DNA from: an uncultured Mollicutes bacterium
Lineage (GTDB): Bacteria; Bacillota_I; Bacilli_A; ML615J-28; CAG-313
Reading direction: 5' to 3'
NCBI GenBank assembly: GCA_900539265.1
Contig: UQBM01000006.1
Coordinates: forward strand, 17,949 to 81,948
DNA: 64,000 bases
Shown piece after piece: positions 8,022 through 17,868 of this stretch. Each line of letters opens with the position of its first letter. Position 1 is the first letter of the stretch. Position numbers and translations under genes: made by a program. The notes beneath the pieces were generated by a model. That model saw only the letters and a list, made by a program, of their open reading frames with translations. It made no database searches and was not told the origin of the DNA.

Positions 8022-9758
8022 ATGTTAAAAAAATTTTGTTCTTATTACAAACCACATATGAAATTATTTTTATTCTACTTACTTTGTGCATTATTGTTAT
8101 CAGTATGTAATTTAGTATATCCTCTAATTGCAAAGTATATTATTGAAGAGTTAGCAGGACAGATAGAAAAAATAAATTTAATTTTAGCTTTAGGAGGACT
8201 TTTATTTTTTATTTATATTATAAAAGCTATTTTAAATTTTATTATTCAATACTGGGGTCATATTGTTGGTGTCAGAATTCAAGGAGATATGAGAAAGGAG
8301 ATGTTTGAACATCTTCAACAACTTCCCTTTGCATATTTTGATGATCATAAAACTGGGACAATTATGTCAAGATTAATTAATGATTTAATGGATATTTCAG
8401 AACTTGCACATCATGGTCCAGAGGATATCTTTATTGCAACAATAACTTTAATAGGATCTTGTATTTTAATGATTATTTCAGTTGATCCTTGGTTAACACT
8501 TATTATTTTTTCAGTTGTTCCTTTTATAATTTTTTATGCTATTTTTACAAGAAAAGGAATGCGCAATGCCTTTACAAAAATGCGTGAAGAAACTGGTAAA
8601 ATTAATGCTCAAGTAGAAAGTAGTGTATCAGGAATTAGAGTATCAAAAGCTTATGTAACTGAAAAATATGAAAACGAAAAATTTGCTAAGCGAAATGAAA
8701 AATTTAAAAAAGCAAGATCAATTGCGTACAAGCAAATGGGCATTTTTGGATCTGGTATGACCTTTTTTACAGATTTTTTGTATTTGATAGCCTTAGTTTC
8801 GGGTGGTATTTTCTATTCTAAAAATTATATTGATGGAGCGGAATTTACAGCTTTAATTTTGTATATTAATAATATTATTATGCCAATTAGAACAATTATT
8901 TCAATTTTTGAACAAATTCAAAGTGGTATGACTGGTTTTGCAAGGTTTATGGAAGTATTGAATTGTAAAAAGGAAGAAGATTATCCTAATGCAATAGATT
9001 TAGATGATATTAAAGAAGGAATAAGCTTTAATGATGTTAGTTTTAGTTATATAACTAATGAATTAGATAGTGAAGATAGTTTTGTATTATCACATTTGAC
9101 TTTTAAAATAAACAAAGGCACTACTGTGGCTTTAGTAGGACCATCAGGTGGGGGAAAAACAACCATTTGTCATCTTTTACCTAGATTTTATGAAATAAAT
9201 AGTGGTAAGATAGAAATAGATCATATTGATATTAGAAATTATAGTCGGTTTTCTCTAAGAAAAAATATTGGAATCGTACAACAAGATGTTTATTTGTTTG
9301 CAGGAACCATTAGAGAAAATATTGCTTATGGCAAAATTGATGCAAGTGAATCTGAAATTATTGATGCTGCAATCAAAGCTAATATTTGGGAATATATTCA
9401 AGGACTCCCCGATGGACTAGATACTTATGTTGGAGAAAGAGGCGTAAAACTTTCTGGAGGACAAAAACAGCGTATATCAATTGCAAGAGCCTTTCTTAAA
9501 AATCCTCCAATTTTGATTCTAGATGAGGCAACTAGTGCGTTAGATAATGTAACTGAAATGCAGATTCAAAAAGCTTTAGAGAATTTGAGTAGGGGAAGGA
9601 CAACTTTAGTTGTTGCGCATCGATTATCGACTGTTAAAAATGCAGATAATATCATTGTCATAGATAAAAGTGGAATCATTGAACAAGGAAATCATAATGA
9701 ATTGATTAAAAAAAATGGTGTTTATGCAAATTTATACCAATATCAGTTTAAAGATTAA
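8022..9758 (+). CDS. ABC exporter, fused membrane and ATPase domains
   Basis: This is a 578-residue half-transporter of the MsbA/LmrA multidrug and lipid exporter group that should act as a homodimer in the membrane. Six transmembrane helices fill residues 15-310. The coupling region MFEHLQQLPFAYFDDHKTG is typical. The nucleotide-binding domain has Walker A GPSGGGKTT, Q-loop region NIGIVQQDVYLFAG, signature LSGGQKQRISIARAF, Walker B ILILDEATSALD and H-loop VVAHRLST. The substrate cannot be told from sequence. The ATG has an AAGGAGA site. An extended -10 (TGGTATAAT, 7957-7965) sits upstream, partly over the previous terminator. The next membrane protein is 32 bp downstream. Confidence 0.93.
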   Translation: MLKKFCSYYKPHMKLFLFYLLCALLLSVCNLVYPLIAKYIIEELAGQIEKINLILALGGLLFFIYIIKAILNFIIQYWGHIVGVRIQGDMRKEMFEHLQQLPFAYFDDHKTGTIMSRLINDLMDISELAHHGPEDIFIATITLIGSCILMIISVDPWLTLIIFSVVPFIIFYAIFTRKGMRNAFTKMREETGKINAQVESSVSGIRVSKAYVTEKYENEKFAKRNEKFKKARSIAYKQMGIFGSGMTFFTDFLYLIALVSGGIFYSKNYIDGAEFTALILYINNIIMPIRTIISIFEQIQSGMTGFARFMEVLNCKKEEDYPNAIDLDDIKEGISFNDVSFSYITNELDSEDSFVLSHLTFKINKGTTVALVGPSGGGKTTICHLLPRFYEINSGKIEIDHIDIRNYSRFSLRKNIGIVQQDVYLFAGTIRENIAYGKIDASESEIIDAAIKANIWEYIQGLPDGLDTYVGERGVKLSGGQKQRISIARAFLKNPPILILDEATSALDNVTEMQIQKALENLSRGRTTLVVAHRLSTVKNADNIIVIDKSGIIEQGNHNELIKKNGVYANLYQYQFKD

Positions 9759-9790
9759 AAAAATGTTTATAATAAAATTGAGGTGATAAA

Positions 9791-10336
9791 ATGAAGAAAA
9801 ATTTATTTAGAGCAATCATAGCTTTTATTCTTGCCGGTATTTCAATGGCATTAGGTATTATAATGATTCCTAAAGTGACGGATGTTGGTAATACTATTTT
9901 ATTAATTGTAATAGGAATTATTCTATTAATATATGTATATTATTATTTATTAGTAAAGGTTGCCAAAAAGTCAAGTAGTGTAGTATTAATTCTGACTTTA
10001 ATTGAAATGATTGTCCTAACAATTATAGCAGTTACTTGTATATTATCAGATATATTAAATATGACAATTATTACAGAAGGTGTACAAATTCTTGGTCTTG
10101 CCTTTTGGATTCGAGGCGTTGTGGAATCTTTTAGGGCATATTATTATAGAGGATCAGCAACTGCAAAATACCCTGTTTATAAAGTTTTTTTAAATGTTAC
10201 TTTGGTAACGGTAGGTACATGGTTTTTTATTTCTGGTATTGTTTCAAATGTTATTTTAGTTTGGAGTTTAGCAATTATTTTTGTTATAACAAGTATTGCT
10301 TTAATCATATGGGGTATTTTAAAACTAAAAAAATAA
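9791..10336 (+). CDS. Multi-pass membrane protein, HdeD/DUF308-like
   Basis: This 181-residue protein is almost entirely hydrophobic and should have about six transmembrane helices arranged in pairs, with a short lysine-rich C-terminus (ILKLKK). The helix pattern and size resemble the HdeD/DUF308 family, but no diagnostic motif is visible, so the family name is tentative. It lies 32 bp after the ABC exporter with its own AGGTGAT site and probably shares its transcript. It could be an accessory to the exporter; the sequence does not show this. Confidence 0.6.
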   Translation: MKKNLFRAIIAFILAGISMALGIIMIPKVTDVGNTILLIVIGIILLIYVYYYLLVKVAKKSSSVVLILTLIEMIVLTIIAVTCILSDILNMTIITEGVQILGLAFWIRGVVESFRAYYYRGSATAKYPVYKVFLNVTLVTVGTWFFISGIVSNVILVWSLAIIFVITSIALIIWGILKLKK

Positions 10337-10339
10337 AAG

Positions 10340-10365
10340 AGGTTATGGGGATCCATAACCTTTAT
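10340..10365. terminator. Bidirectional terminator between convergent genes
   Basis: AGGTTATGG, a four-base loop and CCATAACCT, with T-rich flanks on both strands. It serves the membrane protein gene on the plus strand and udk on the minus strand. Confidence 0.85.
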
Positions 10366-10979
10366 TTTTGTAATTTTTCAATTTTACTCATCAAAATATC
10401 AAAGGCAACATCATTATAACCACCCTCAGGAATTATGATATCAGCGTATTTTTTAGATGGCTCAACAAAAGCATGATGCATTGGTCTTACAGATTCTAGA
10501 TATTGGCATACCACTGAATCAAGACTTCTTCCTCGATTGGTCATATCCCTTTGAAGACGACGAATAAAGCGAATATCATCGGGTGTATCAACAAAAATTT
10601 TAATGTCGTATAAATCTAGGAGTTTGTCTATGGCAAACGCCATAATTCCTTCAACAATTATTACGTTAGAAGGATAAATTTTTTCTGTTGTCATTTTTCT
10701 TGATTGGGTAACAAAATCATATAAAGGTTTATTTATTGCTATTCCTTTTTTAAGATTTTGTAGGTGTTCAAGAATTAAGGATGAATCATAAGAATCTGGG
10801 TGATCATAATTTCGTTTACCATTATTACTAAGAGGAATTTTATCTTTGTTATAATAATAATCATCAATTTTAAGTAAAGAAACAGAGCCATTTTTCGATG
10901 CTTCATCGTATAGTCTTTTGGCAATTGTTGTTTTTCCAGATGCAGTTCCTCCTGCAATTCCAATAATGGTAGGGTTCAT
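10362..10979 (-). CDS. udk: Uridine/cytidine kinase
   Basis: This 205-residue kinase phosphorylates uridine and cytidine in the pyrimidine salvage pathway. The P-loop is IGIAGGTASGKTTIAKRL at the N-terminus. The nucleoside-binding DDYYYNKDKIPL and the NYDHPDSYD segment are characteristic of Udk. VIIVEGIMAFA and FVDTPDDIRFIRRLQRD, carrying the lid arginines, follow. Length is normal. It is convergent with the membrane gene and divergent from the amidase gene. The start has an AAGGAG site, and an extended -10 box lies upstream. Confidence 0.95.
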   Translation of the reverse strand: MNPTIIGIAGGTASGKTTIAKRLYDEASKNGSVSLLKIDDYYYNKDKIPLSNNGKRNYDHPDSYDSSLILEHLQNLKKGIAINKPLYDFVTQSRKMTTEKIYPSNVIIVEGIMAFAIDKLLDLYDIKIFVDTPDDIRFIRRLQRDMTNRGRSLDSVVCQYLESVRPMHHAFVEPSKKYADIIIPEGGYNDVAFDILMSKIEKLQK

Positions 10980-11017
10980 TGCTAACTCCTTATTTTATTT
11001 GTATTATATTTTGTGAT

Positions 11018-11026
11018 ATTATAGCA
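11018..11026 (-). promoter_or_regulatory. Extended -10 promoter of udk
   Basis: On the minus strand TGC-TATAAT reads from 11026 to 11018, upstream of the udk ribosome site. No good -35 is visible, so it is probably an extended -10 promoter. Confidence 0.5.
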
Positions 11027-11147
11027 TAAAATGAAAAAATATTGTTGAAATTTGAAATAAGAATTTTAAAACTTCATTTTTCTTTCATTTTTTTAATATT
11101 AATAGTATAATTATAATAAATAATAAATTTATAAAGTAGGTATAAGC

Positions 11148-12290
11148 ATGAATAAATTAAAAAAACTAAAACGACTTTTAGATCAAGCATCAGAAAAACA
11201 ATTATCTTTGACAAAGATTAAAGTATATGGTTATCAATATAATTATGAGGTACCATTTATTAAAAGTATTTCTAAATTTTGGTTTGGAAAACATGAAATT
11301 GAAGATTATATTACTCCATTAAATCAAGAGAGCAATCATAATAATCGTCCAGGAATATTAAAAAAAAGTATAGAATATATTGTAATTCATGATACGGCCT
11401 CTGTGGCGAAAACTGCTGATGAATATGCCCATGCTAAGTATGTTGCAAATGGTGGTGGTGGTACTAGTTGGCATTATTCTGTTGGTAGTAAAATGATTTA
11501 TCATCAAATTCCTGATAATGAAATAGCCTATCATGCTGGAGATAGTTTATTGGTGCCATTTGAACTTTTTGATACAGAAATTGAGGGAACCAACTCTTGT
11601 CCAAAAGTTAGTATTTTAAATGATTTTTATATGATAGATGGTCAAAAAAGCAATATTAGAATTCCTGTGGTTACCTTTGAAAAAGATAACGATAAATTAG
11701 TATATGCATCAGATTTAATTAAACAATCTAAAACTGCTCCGTCTGATGCTTATGAGGGTCAAAGATATCAAATAACTAACATCAAGATTAATGATGCAGG
11801 AATTAGAGTAGATTTAATAAATGGTAAATATTATATGGGACCCACATATTATAATGCCACTTATGGATTAATCGCAAATCGTGGAGGTAACTTAAATAGT
11901 ATTGGCATTGAAACGATGGTTAATGAGGGATCTAATTTAATAAGAACTTGGCATCGGTGTGCTAAATTAGTTGCTCATCTTTTAATTGATTACCAATTAG
12001 GGGTTGATAGAGTCAAACCTCATCACTTTTTTAGTGGTAAACCTTGCCCAATGACTTTAAGAAGTAATCACCTTTGGAATTATTTTATGGAATTGGTTGA
12101 TATTGAATATCAAATTCTGAAAGAATTTAATGATGTCAAAATCTCATTAATTAATTGTGATGAATCAATTGATGAAGAAGGATTAATAAAAATAGACAAA
12201 ATTAAAACATCAATAATAAATTATCAAATAAAATTAGAAGATCAAAATGATGTAATGATTATTGATTATCAATTAAAAATTAAAAACTAG
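11148..12290 (+). CDS. N-acetylmuramoyl-L-alanine amidase (Amidase_2 type)
   Basis: This 380-residue protein carries an Amidase_2/PGRP-type zinc amidase domain that cleaves peptidoglycan stem peptides from muramic acid. The zinc ligands appear in YIVIHDTAS (His81) and in KPHHFFSGKPCPM near residue 300. SWHYSVG, IAYHAGDS and GIETMVNEG are the other family blocks. Between them lies an insertion of about 100 residues not usual for the family. The last 60 residues are charged and probably not catalytic. There is no signal peptide, so it is exported by another route, released by lysis, or works in a mother cell or phage-like setting. It starts a co-directional run of four genes (11148-17771) with cell-surface themes. 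Confidence 0.82.
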   Translation: MNKLKKLKRLLDQASEKQLSLTKIKVYGYQYNYEVPFIKSISKFWFGKHEIEDYITPLNQESNHNNRPGILKKSIEYIVIHDTASVAKTADEYAHAKYVANGGGGTSWHYSVGSKMIYHQIPDNEIAYHAGDSLLVPFELFDTEIEGTNSCPKVSILNDFYMIDGQKSNIRIPVVTFEKDNDKLVYASDLIKQSKTAPSDAYEGQRYQITNIKINDAGIRVDLINGKYYMGPTYYNATYGLIANRGGNLNSIGIETMVNEGSNLIRTWHRCAKLVAHLLIDYQLGVDRVKPHHFFSGKPCPMTLRSNHLWNYFMELVDIEYQILKEFNDVKISLINCDESIDEEGLIKIDKIKTSIINYQIKLEDQNDVMIIDYQLKIKN

Positions 12291-12299
12291 GAGAAAAAA

Positions 12300-13259
12300 A
12301 TGGCATATGTAATTACGGGAGCAACGGGACATATTGGAAATAATTTAGCAAAAAGTTTAATTCAAAATAATAAGGAAGTTGTCATTTTAACTAGAAAAAT
12401 TGATGATGCTATTAAGGGATTAGACGCTAAAATTATTATTGGTGATATTTTTGAAGATAGTTTTTTAGACAATAATATTAGAGAAAAAGATATTGTTATT
12501 CATCTTGCTGGCGTCATTGATATTAAGAATAATAAGAAGGATGAAACATATAAAATAAATTATGAAGGGACTAAAAAACTTATTAATATATGCATTCATA
12601 AAAATATTGAAAGATTTATTTATTTTAGTTCAGTAGATTGTATATACAAAGAAGGTGATGAAAAAGTTGTGGAGCCAGTAGAAATTTTTGCTGATAAATT
12701 TAGTGATAATTATAGTCATACAAAGGCTCTTGCTACATCATATGTTCTAAAAATGAGGAAATTATACCCTAATATTAAAATAAATATTTTATATCCATCT
12801 GCTGTCATAGGAAAAAATGATTATAAACCTTCATCTATTGGTAAAGTTGTTAAGGATATTATGGCTAGAAAAATGCAATTTGGGGTAAAAGGTGGGTACA
12901 ACTTTATTGATGTTGATGATGTAGTAAAAGCAACAGAAATTGTGATTAATAAAAAAATTGAAGGAGATTTTTTATTAACAGGATTTCCAGTAACAATTTA
13001 TGAATTTTATCATATTGTTAATAGACATTTAGGAAGAAAGAAAAGAACATGGAAAATACCTCTTTTTATCGCTTATCTTTGCATTCCTTTTGTACCTTAT
13101 TTATCAAAATTTGTTTTAAAGACAATTAATGAAAATTATAATTATGATAATCATAAATTAAAAGATATTTTAGGATTAAGTTTAACCACCTTTGATGATA
13201 CGATTGATAAAACAATAAAATTTTTTAAGGAATATGAGAAAGATGAAAAAATTAATTAG
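12300..13259 (+). CDS. NAD-dependent epimerase/dehydratase family protein
   Basis: This 319-residue protein is an extended short-chain dehydrogenase. The Rossmann motif is YVITGATGHIGNNLA. VIHLAGVID and the catalytic region with YSHTKALA (Tyr-x-x-x-Lys) are visible, preceded by FSSVD with the catalytic Ser. A C-terminal hydrophobic segment (IPLFIAYLCIPFVPYLSKFV) may associate with membrane, as in 3-beta-hydroxysteroid dehydrogenase-like members. The substrate is unknown, with a sugar nucleotide or lipid most likely. It starts 9 bp after the amidase gene with an AGGAGAAAA site. Its end overlaps the next gene by 26 bp, so the genes are translationally linked. Confidence 0.85.
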   Translation: MAYVITGATGHIGNNLAKSLIQNNKEVVILTRKIDDAIKGLDAKIIIGDIFEDSFLDNNIREKDIVIHLAGVIDIKNNKKDETYKINYEGTKKLINICIHKNIERFIYFSSVDCIYKEGDEKVVEPVEIFADKFSDNYSHTKALATSYVLKMRKLYPNIKINILYPSAVIGKNDYKPSSIGKVVKDIMARKMQFGVKGGYNFIDVDDVVKATEIVINKKIEGDFLLTGFPVTIYEFYHIVNRHLGRKKRTWKIPLFIAYLCIPFVPYLSKFVLKTINENYNYDNHKLKDILGLSLTTFDDTIDKTIKFFKEYEKDEKIN

Positions 13260-16200
13260 TATAGTATTTTTAGTATTTTTAGTTTTTCTTTGTAGTTGTA
13301 GAAAAAAACAAACATTTAATGTTAAATTTATAGGTTTCAATGATACAATTATTTTAGAACAAAATTATCAAGAAAATGAAAATCTTATATATCCAAAACC
13401 TGAAGAAATTAAAGGATATATTTTTATTGGTTGGGATTATGATATTAAAAAGGTCACTGATGACCTTGTTATAAAAGCAATTTATAAAAAGAAGTCTTAT
13501 ATAGTAGAATTTAAAACTCAATTTGGTGATATAATTAAATCTGATGAATTATATTATAATGATGTTATTACATATCCTAATCCTCCTTCCTTTGAAGGAT
13601 ATAGTTTTATTAAATGGGATCAAGATATTAAAAATGTCAGTGAAAATGTAACTATTACAGCCCTTTATCAAGAAATAAAAAATACGATAAGTTTTAAAAC
13701 TCAATTTGGTGATATAATTAAAATTGAGAAGATTGGTAATGATGAAAAAATTATATACCCAGAAGCTCCAGTAATAGAAGGGTATCATTTTATTGGCTGG
13801 GATTATGATATTGAATATGCCGATAGTGATTTAGTAATTACAGCTAAATATGAGAAAAAAGTTTATAATGTAACTTTTAAAACTCAATTTGGTGATTTAA
13901 TTGATGAAAAACAATATTCTTATTTAGATGTAATTATTTATCCTAATCCTTTACAAATAGAAGGATATAATTTTGTTTCATGGAGTTCTAATGAAGATTA
14001 TGTTACAACAAATATGGAGATTATTGCGTATTATAATATAATGCAATTTACTGTTACTTTTATTGGTCTTGATGAAAATATTATTGGAAGGATAACGGTA
14101 AACTATATGACTCCTTTCCTATATCCAGAAGCTCCAATTGTAGAAGGTTATACTTTTATTGGTTGGGATCAAAATTTAATAGGAGTAAAACAAGATACTA
14201 AAATAGTCGCAATTTATAAAAAAAATAATATTGATGTTGAAGTAGTTAATTCGGTTTTTTCAAATGTAGAAAATGTTTTGTTATTAGATGGAATGATTGA
14301 AAATCGTTCTAATGAGCAAATTCAAAGATTATTTGTTGATATTAATGATGAAAGAGTTAATTATGAATTGGATGTCAATAATCATTTTTCTCTTTCTATT
14401 ACAACATCATTTGAAAAATCGTCAAAAATCAATATTAATTTTTATATTGAATTAAGTAATGGAAATATTATAAAAATATATGAAGAGGAATATCTTATGT
14501 ATATTGAAATTAAAACATCAAATTATATAAGTTATGTTGATAATTTAAGTTTAAATGATCCTCTCGATATTACGGCAATTCTTGAAGAGCTTAATCCTCA
14601 AGAAAATCATATTATTACAATCGATAATATTATCTATGGTGGTTATAGGGGAACTAATGAACTGCATCTTTATGATTCGTCAAATTATCGTAAGTGTAAT
14701 TCATACGGACATGAGATTGCAATTAATCAAGATGGATTTGTAGTTGATTCTAAAACTTTGGTTGATTTACCGACTGATGGATTTATTTTATCAGGACATG
14801 GTACCTCCTCGACTTTACTTCAAAAAAATATTCAAATTGGTGATTATATTATTTATAATCAAATCGAAAAAAAGGTATACGTATATAGAAGTGAAGTCAT
14901 TAGTAGTTTAATTTCTTTAAGAGAAAGTATCTTTTTAGCTAAGGAGAAACTAATAAAAGCATATAATAATTTATTAGCATTAGATTATCAAAAATTATTT
15001 TCCATATATAATCAAGTATTAGATGATTTTGCAACCATTCTTGATTTTTATGATAATCAAATTATAATTCAGATAAAAAATAATTTAGCAAAACTTCATT
15101 TTGGTGTTATTGAAACTAAATTTTTAGAAGTTAAAGCTTTTTGGCATTATCCAATGCGAGCAAATGGGTATCCTGAAAATAATAAAAATGAAGTATGTCT
15201 TTTTTTAAATCAAGTAAAGGCAATGGGGTTTAATACAATTTATATTAATACAAATTTTAATGGTGGAACAATTTATCCATCAAAATATTTAAAACAATTA
15301 AAAGCCAATAATTTTGTATATGATGGATATAATGATTATTTAGAGTGTTTTATTAGTGAGGCTCATAACAGGAATCTTCGAGTTGTTGCTTGGAGCAATA
15401 CTTTTATATGTGGTGATGGTTATCTACCAAGTCACAGCCCTAGCAAATATGTTTCTTTAGATTATCATGGTAAAGATAATAGTGGTAACATTTATTTTTA
15501 TGATATTACAAACCCCGAGGTTCAAGAATTACTAGTAAATGTATATAAAGAACTTGCAACAAATTATGATTTAGATGGTATTGAATATGATTTTGTTAGA
15601 TATCCAGCAAGTAATCTGTATACTTTTAGTGGTAATATCATTGATAGTAGTTTAATTGATGATTTTGGTTATACAGAATCAGCAATTAGTTTATTCAAGG
15701 AAAGGTATAATTTAGATGGAAATATTAAAGAGTTGATTTTAAGTAGTGATGATATTAGAAATAAATGGCAAACTTTTAAAGTTTCCAATGTAACAAATAT
15801 GGTAAAAATGATTAGTACAGCAATTAAAGAAGCTAATCCAAGCATTATGATTAGTGCTGCTGTTATGTCTAGTTTATCTAGTGCAATTCAAACATATGCA
15901 CAGGATTTTGGTACATGGATAAAAGAAGGCTATGTTGATAATTTAGATCCAATGATTTATAGTGGCTCTAATTCTTATGTTTTATCAAGAGTTGAATTAT
16001 TTATTGAGACAGTTAATGATGATGCAAGTATTGTTATTGGTATTTCTCCTGATAATTCAGGTGGTAATGTTATTACAATAAGTGAACAAATAGAAATTAT
16101 TTCTAAATATTTACAATTAGGTTTCAATGAATTTTCTTGTAAAAATATTTTCTCTTCAGAAGAAATAATCAATGGTTTTATGATGTTAGAACGAGATTAT

Positions 16201-16461
16201 AATTCAACTATTTATGATGATTTCGATACTATTAGAAAAAAATATGCTCAATCTATGTTAGATAGGTTAGCTAATTATTATCAATATTTATCAATTATGT
16301 CAAATTGCAAGGAACTAATAAGACTTTATAATCTTTTATATAGTAATTTAATAGACATTAGTGTGATAAAGATAGAACTAAATAAAATTGAGAATGAAAC
16401 AATTAAAAATAAATTAATTTTAGAATTTGAATACATTGAAATGGTTTTGGAGGAAAAATAA
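13234..16461 (+). CDS. Surface lipoprotein with five InlB-type repeats and a GHL10 glycoside-hydrolase-like domain
   Basis: This is a 1075-residue exported protein. The N-terminus is a lipoprotein signal (hydrophobic residues 6-19, then LCSC with Cys20/Cys22). Residues 28-330 hold five Listeria-Bacteroides (InlB B) repeats of about 60 residues. Each ends in a GYxFIGWD-like strand and three share the phrase FKTQFGD. A beta-rich linker and a helical segment follow. Residues about 630-960 match the GHL10 glycoside-hydrolase-like barrel (FWHYPMRANG, MGFNTIYINTNFNGGTIYPS, YDLDGIEYDFVRYPAS, LDPMIYSGSN). The Asp/Glu-rich DGIEYDFVRY strand is the likely active-site region. The substrate is presumably a cell-wall or host glycan. 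The start is not certain: ATG codons at 13234 and 13243 both fit. Confidence 0.85.
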   Translation: MRKMKKLISIVFLVFLVFLCSCRKKQTFNVKFIGFNDTIILEQNYQENENLIYPKPEEIKGYIFIGWDYDIKKVTDDLVIKAIYKKKSYIVEFKTQFGDIIKSDELYYNDVITYPNPPSFEGYSFIKWDQDIKNVSENVTITALYQEIKNTISFKTQFGDIIKIEKIGNDEKIIYPEAPVIEGYHFIGWDYDIEYADSDLVITAKYEKKVYNVTFKTQFGDLIDEKQYSYLDVIIYPNPLQIEGYNFVSWSSNEDYVTTNMEIIAYYNIMQFTVTFIGLDENIIGRITVNYMTPFLYPEAPIVEGYTFIGWDQNLIGVKQDTKIVAIYKKNNIDVEVVNSVFSNVENVLLLDGMIENRSNEQIQRLFVDINDERVNYELDVNNHFSLSITTSFEKSSKININFYIELSNGNIIKIYEEEYLMYIEIKTSNYISYVDNLSLNDPLDITAILEELNPQENHIITIDNIIYGGYRGTNELHLYDSSNYRKCNSYGHEIAINQDGFVVDSKTLVDLPTDGFILSGHGTSSTLLQKNIQIGDYIIYNQIEKKVYVYRSEVISSLISLRESIFLAKEKLIKAYNNLLALDYQKLFSIYNQVLDDFATILDFYDNQIIIQIKNNLAKLHFGVIETKFLEVKAFWHYPMRANGYPENNKNEVCLFLNQVKAMGFNTIYINTNFNGGTIYPSKYLKQLKANNFVYDGYNDYLECFISEAHNRNLRVVAWSNTFICGDGYLPSHSPSKYVSLDYHGKDNSGNIYFYDITNPEVQELLVNVYKELATNYDLDGIEYDFVRYPASNLYTFSGNIIDSSLIDDFGYTESAISLFKERYNLDGNIKELILSSDDIRNKWQTFKVSNVTNMVKMISTAIKEANPSIMISAAVMSSLSSAIQTYAQDFGTWIKEGYVDNLDPMIYSGSNSYVLSRVELFIETVNDDASIVIGISPDNSGGNVITISEQIEIISKYLQLGFNEFSCKNIFSSEEIINGFMMLERDYNSTIYDDFDTIRKKYAQSMLDRLANYYQYLSIMSNCKELIRLYNLLYSNLIDISVIKIELNKIENETIKNKLILEFEYIEMVLEEK

Positions 16462-17771
16462 TGAAATATCTCTTTTTAGCAAGTGAGTATGATTTAGTTG
16501 TTGATGATACGTTTGAACTATTTTATCGAGGAGTTATTTGTTTAAATAATCCTTACCAATATTATATTTTAATTAAGTGTGAAAAAGGTCATCCTTATCC
16601 TAGATATTATACCTTTACTCCAAAATTACAAGATGTTGGTGATTATCCTTTAACAATAACTCTATTAGATAATAATCATCAAATAGTTGATGAAGAAACA
16701 ACTATTTTACGTATTCGAAATCCTCATCAACCTAAGGAAAAATTAAATGTTTTATGTATTGGCGATAGTTTAACATTTAATGGTGTTTGGCCAAGTGAAG
16801 GGTATCGAAGATTTACAAAAACTGGTGGTAATCCTTTAGGTAATGGATTTAGTGATAGTCTTCATATGATAGGTAGTTGTAAAAAGGAAGTTGATGATAG
16901 TGTTGTTGGTTATGAGGGATATGGTTCTTGGACTTGGAAATCATTTTGTACAAATGATTTAGTAAGTACTAGGTCGCCTATTTGGGTTAGTGTTCAAAAA
17001 CATAATCTGGATGAGAATGATCAACACAGTATTTGGAAATCTGGTAATTTAGAATGGGTGTTAGAAAGTATAGAAGAGAAGAGACTTAAATTTAAACGTG
17101 GAAATAACAATTGTTCTCCTAGCCCACAAATTGAAAAAGAATTTGTGCATCTTGATGGTGGAATTCATCATGATTCAATTTTTATTGACGATTTTAACTT
17201 TGAAATAGGAAATCCTTTTTGGAATGATGAAATTAAAGATATTGATTTTAAAAAATATGCCAAAAAGCAAGGAGTTTCCCAAATTGATTTAGTGTATATT
17301 CTATTGACGTGGAATGGATTATATCGCCCATATGATCAAGAATTTAATCGCCATTTGGACTATGCCAAAATTTTAATTAATAAAATTCATCAAGCTTTTT
17401 CTAATGTTCATATTACCCTTTTGGGCATTCCTATTTGTTCTGTAAATGGTGGTATTGCTGCAAATTATGGGGCAAATGGTCCATATAGTGATACTTTTGG
17501 TACAATTTCCACAGCTTTTAATTATAATAAATGTTTAGAAAATTTTGTAAATCAAAAAGATTATAAAACTTACTGTCGGTATGTGGATTGTAAGGCACAA
17601 TTTGATAGTGAATATAATATGCCAAGTATTGAAAAACCAGTAAACATTAGATCAAAGATTACTGAAAGAATTGGAACTAATGGTGTTCACCCTAATATGG
17701 ATGGTTATTTGCAATTAGGTGATGCTTTTTATCGGGCTTTAGTTAAAGACATTAATGATTTGACAAAATAA
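16461..17771 (+). CDS. SGNH/GDSL-family hydrolase
   Basis: This 436-residue protein has a beta-sandwich-like N-terminal part (about 1-95) and an SGNH hydrolase domain. Block I is LNVLCIGDSLTFNG with the nucleophile Ser. Block V is NGVHPNMDGYLQLGDAFY with the catalytic Asp/His region (GVHPN). The middle holds VYILLTWNGL, a likely block III variant. Such enzymes remove acyl groups, often acetyl, from glycans. No signal peptide is visible. Its ATG overlaps the stop of the repeat lipoprotein gene (TAATG), so both are made from one transcript. The pair suggests joint processing of an acylated polysaccharide. Confidence 0.82.
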   Translation: MKYLFLASEYDLVVDDTFELFYRGVICLNNPYQYYILIKCEKGHPYPRYYTFTPKLQDVGDYPLTITLLDNNHQIVDEETTILRIRNPHQPKEKLNVLCIGDSLTFNGVWPSEGYRRFTKTGGNPLGNGFSDSLHMIGSCKKEVDDSVVGYEGYGSWTWKSFCTNDLVSTRSPIWVSVQKHNLDENDQHSIWKSGNLEWVLESIEEKRLKFKRGNNNCSPSPQIEKEFVHLDGGIHHDSIFIDDFNFEIGNPFWNDEIKDIDFKKYAKKQGVSQIDLVYILLTWNGLYRPYDQEFNRHLDYAKILINKIHQAFSNVHITLLGIPICSVNGGIAANYGANGPYSDTFGTISTAFNYNKCLENFVNQKDYKTYCRYVDCKAQFDSEYNMPSIEKPVNIRSKITERIGTNGVHPNMDGYLQLGDAFYRALVKDINDLTK

Positions 17772-17805
17772 ACAATAAAATCATAATATAATTTATAAGT
17801 ATTTT

Positions 17806-17835
17806 TTGAGCATAAATTAAAAAAAAGCGTATAAT
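17806..17835 (+). promoter_or_regulatory. Promoter of the ECF S-component gene
   Basis: TTGAGC (17806-17811), an 18-nt spacer and TATAAT (17830-17835). Confidence 0.6.
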
Positions 17836-17868
17836 ATATTATAAAATAGTATAGTGGAGATGATGAAA

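Noticed and set aside
13318..14220. The FKTQFGD-containing DNA repeats as a mobile or tandem DNA repeat
   Set aside because: They are protein-level InlB repeats; the DNA copies are diverged and in frame.
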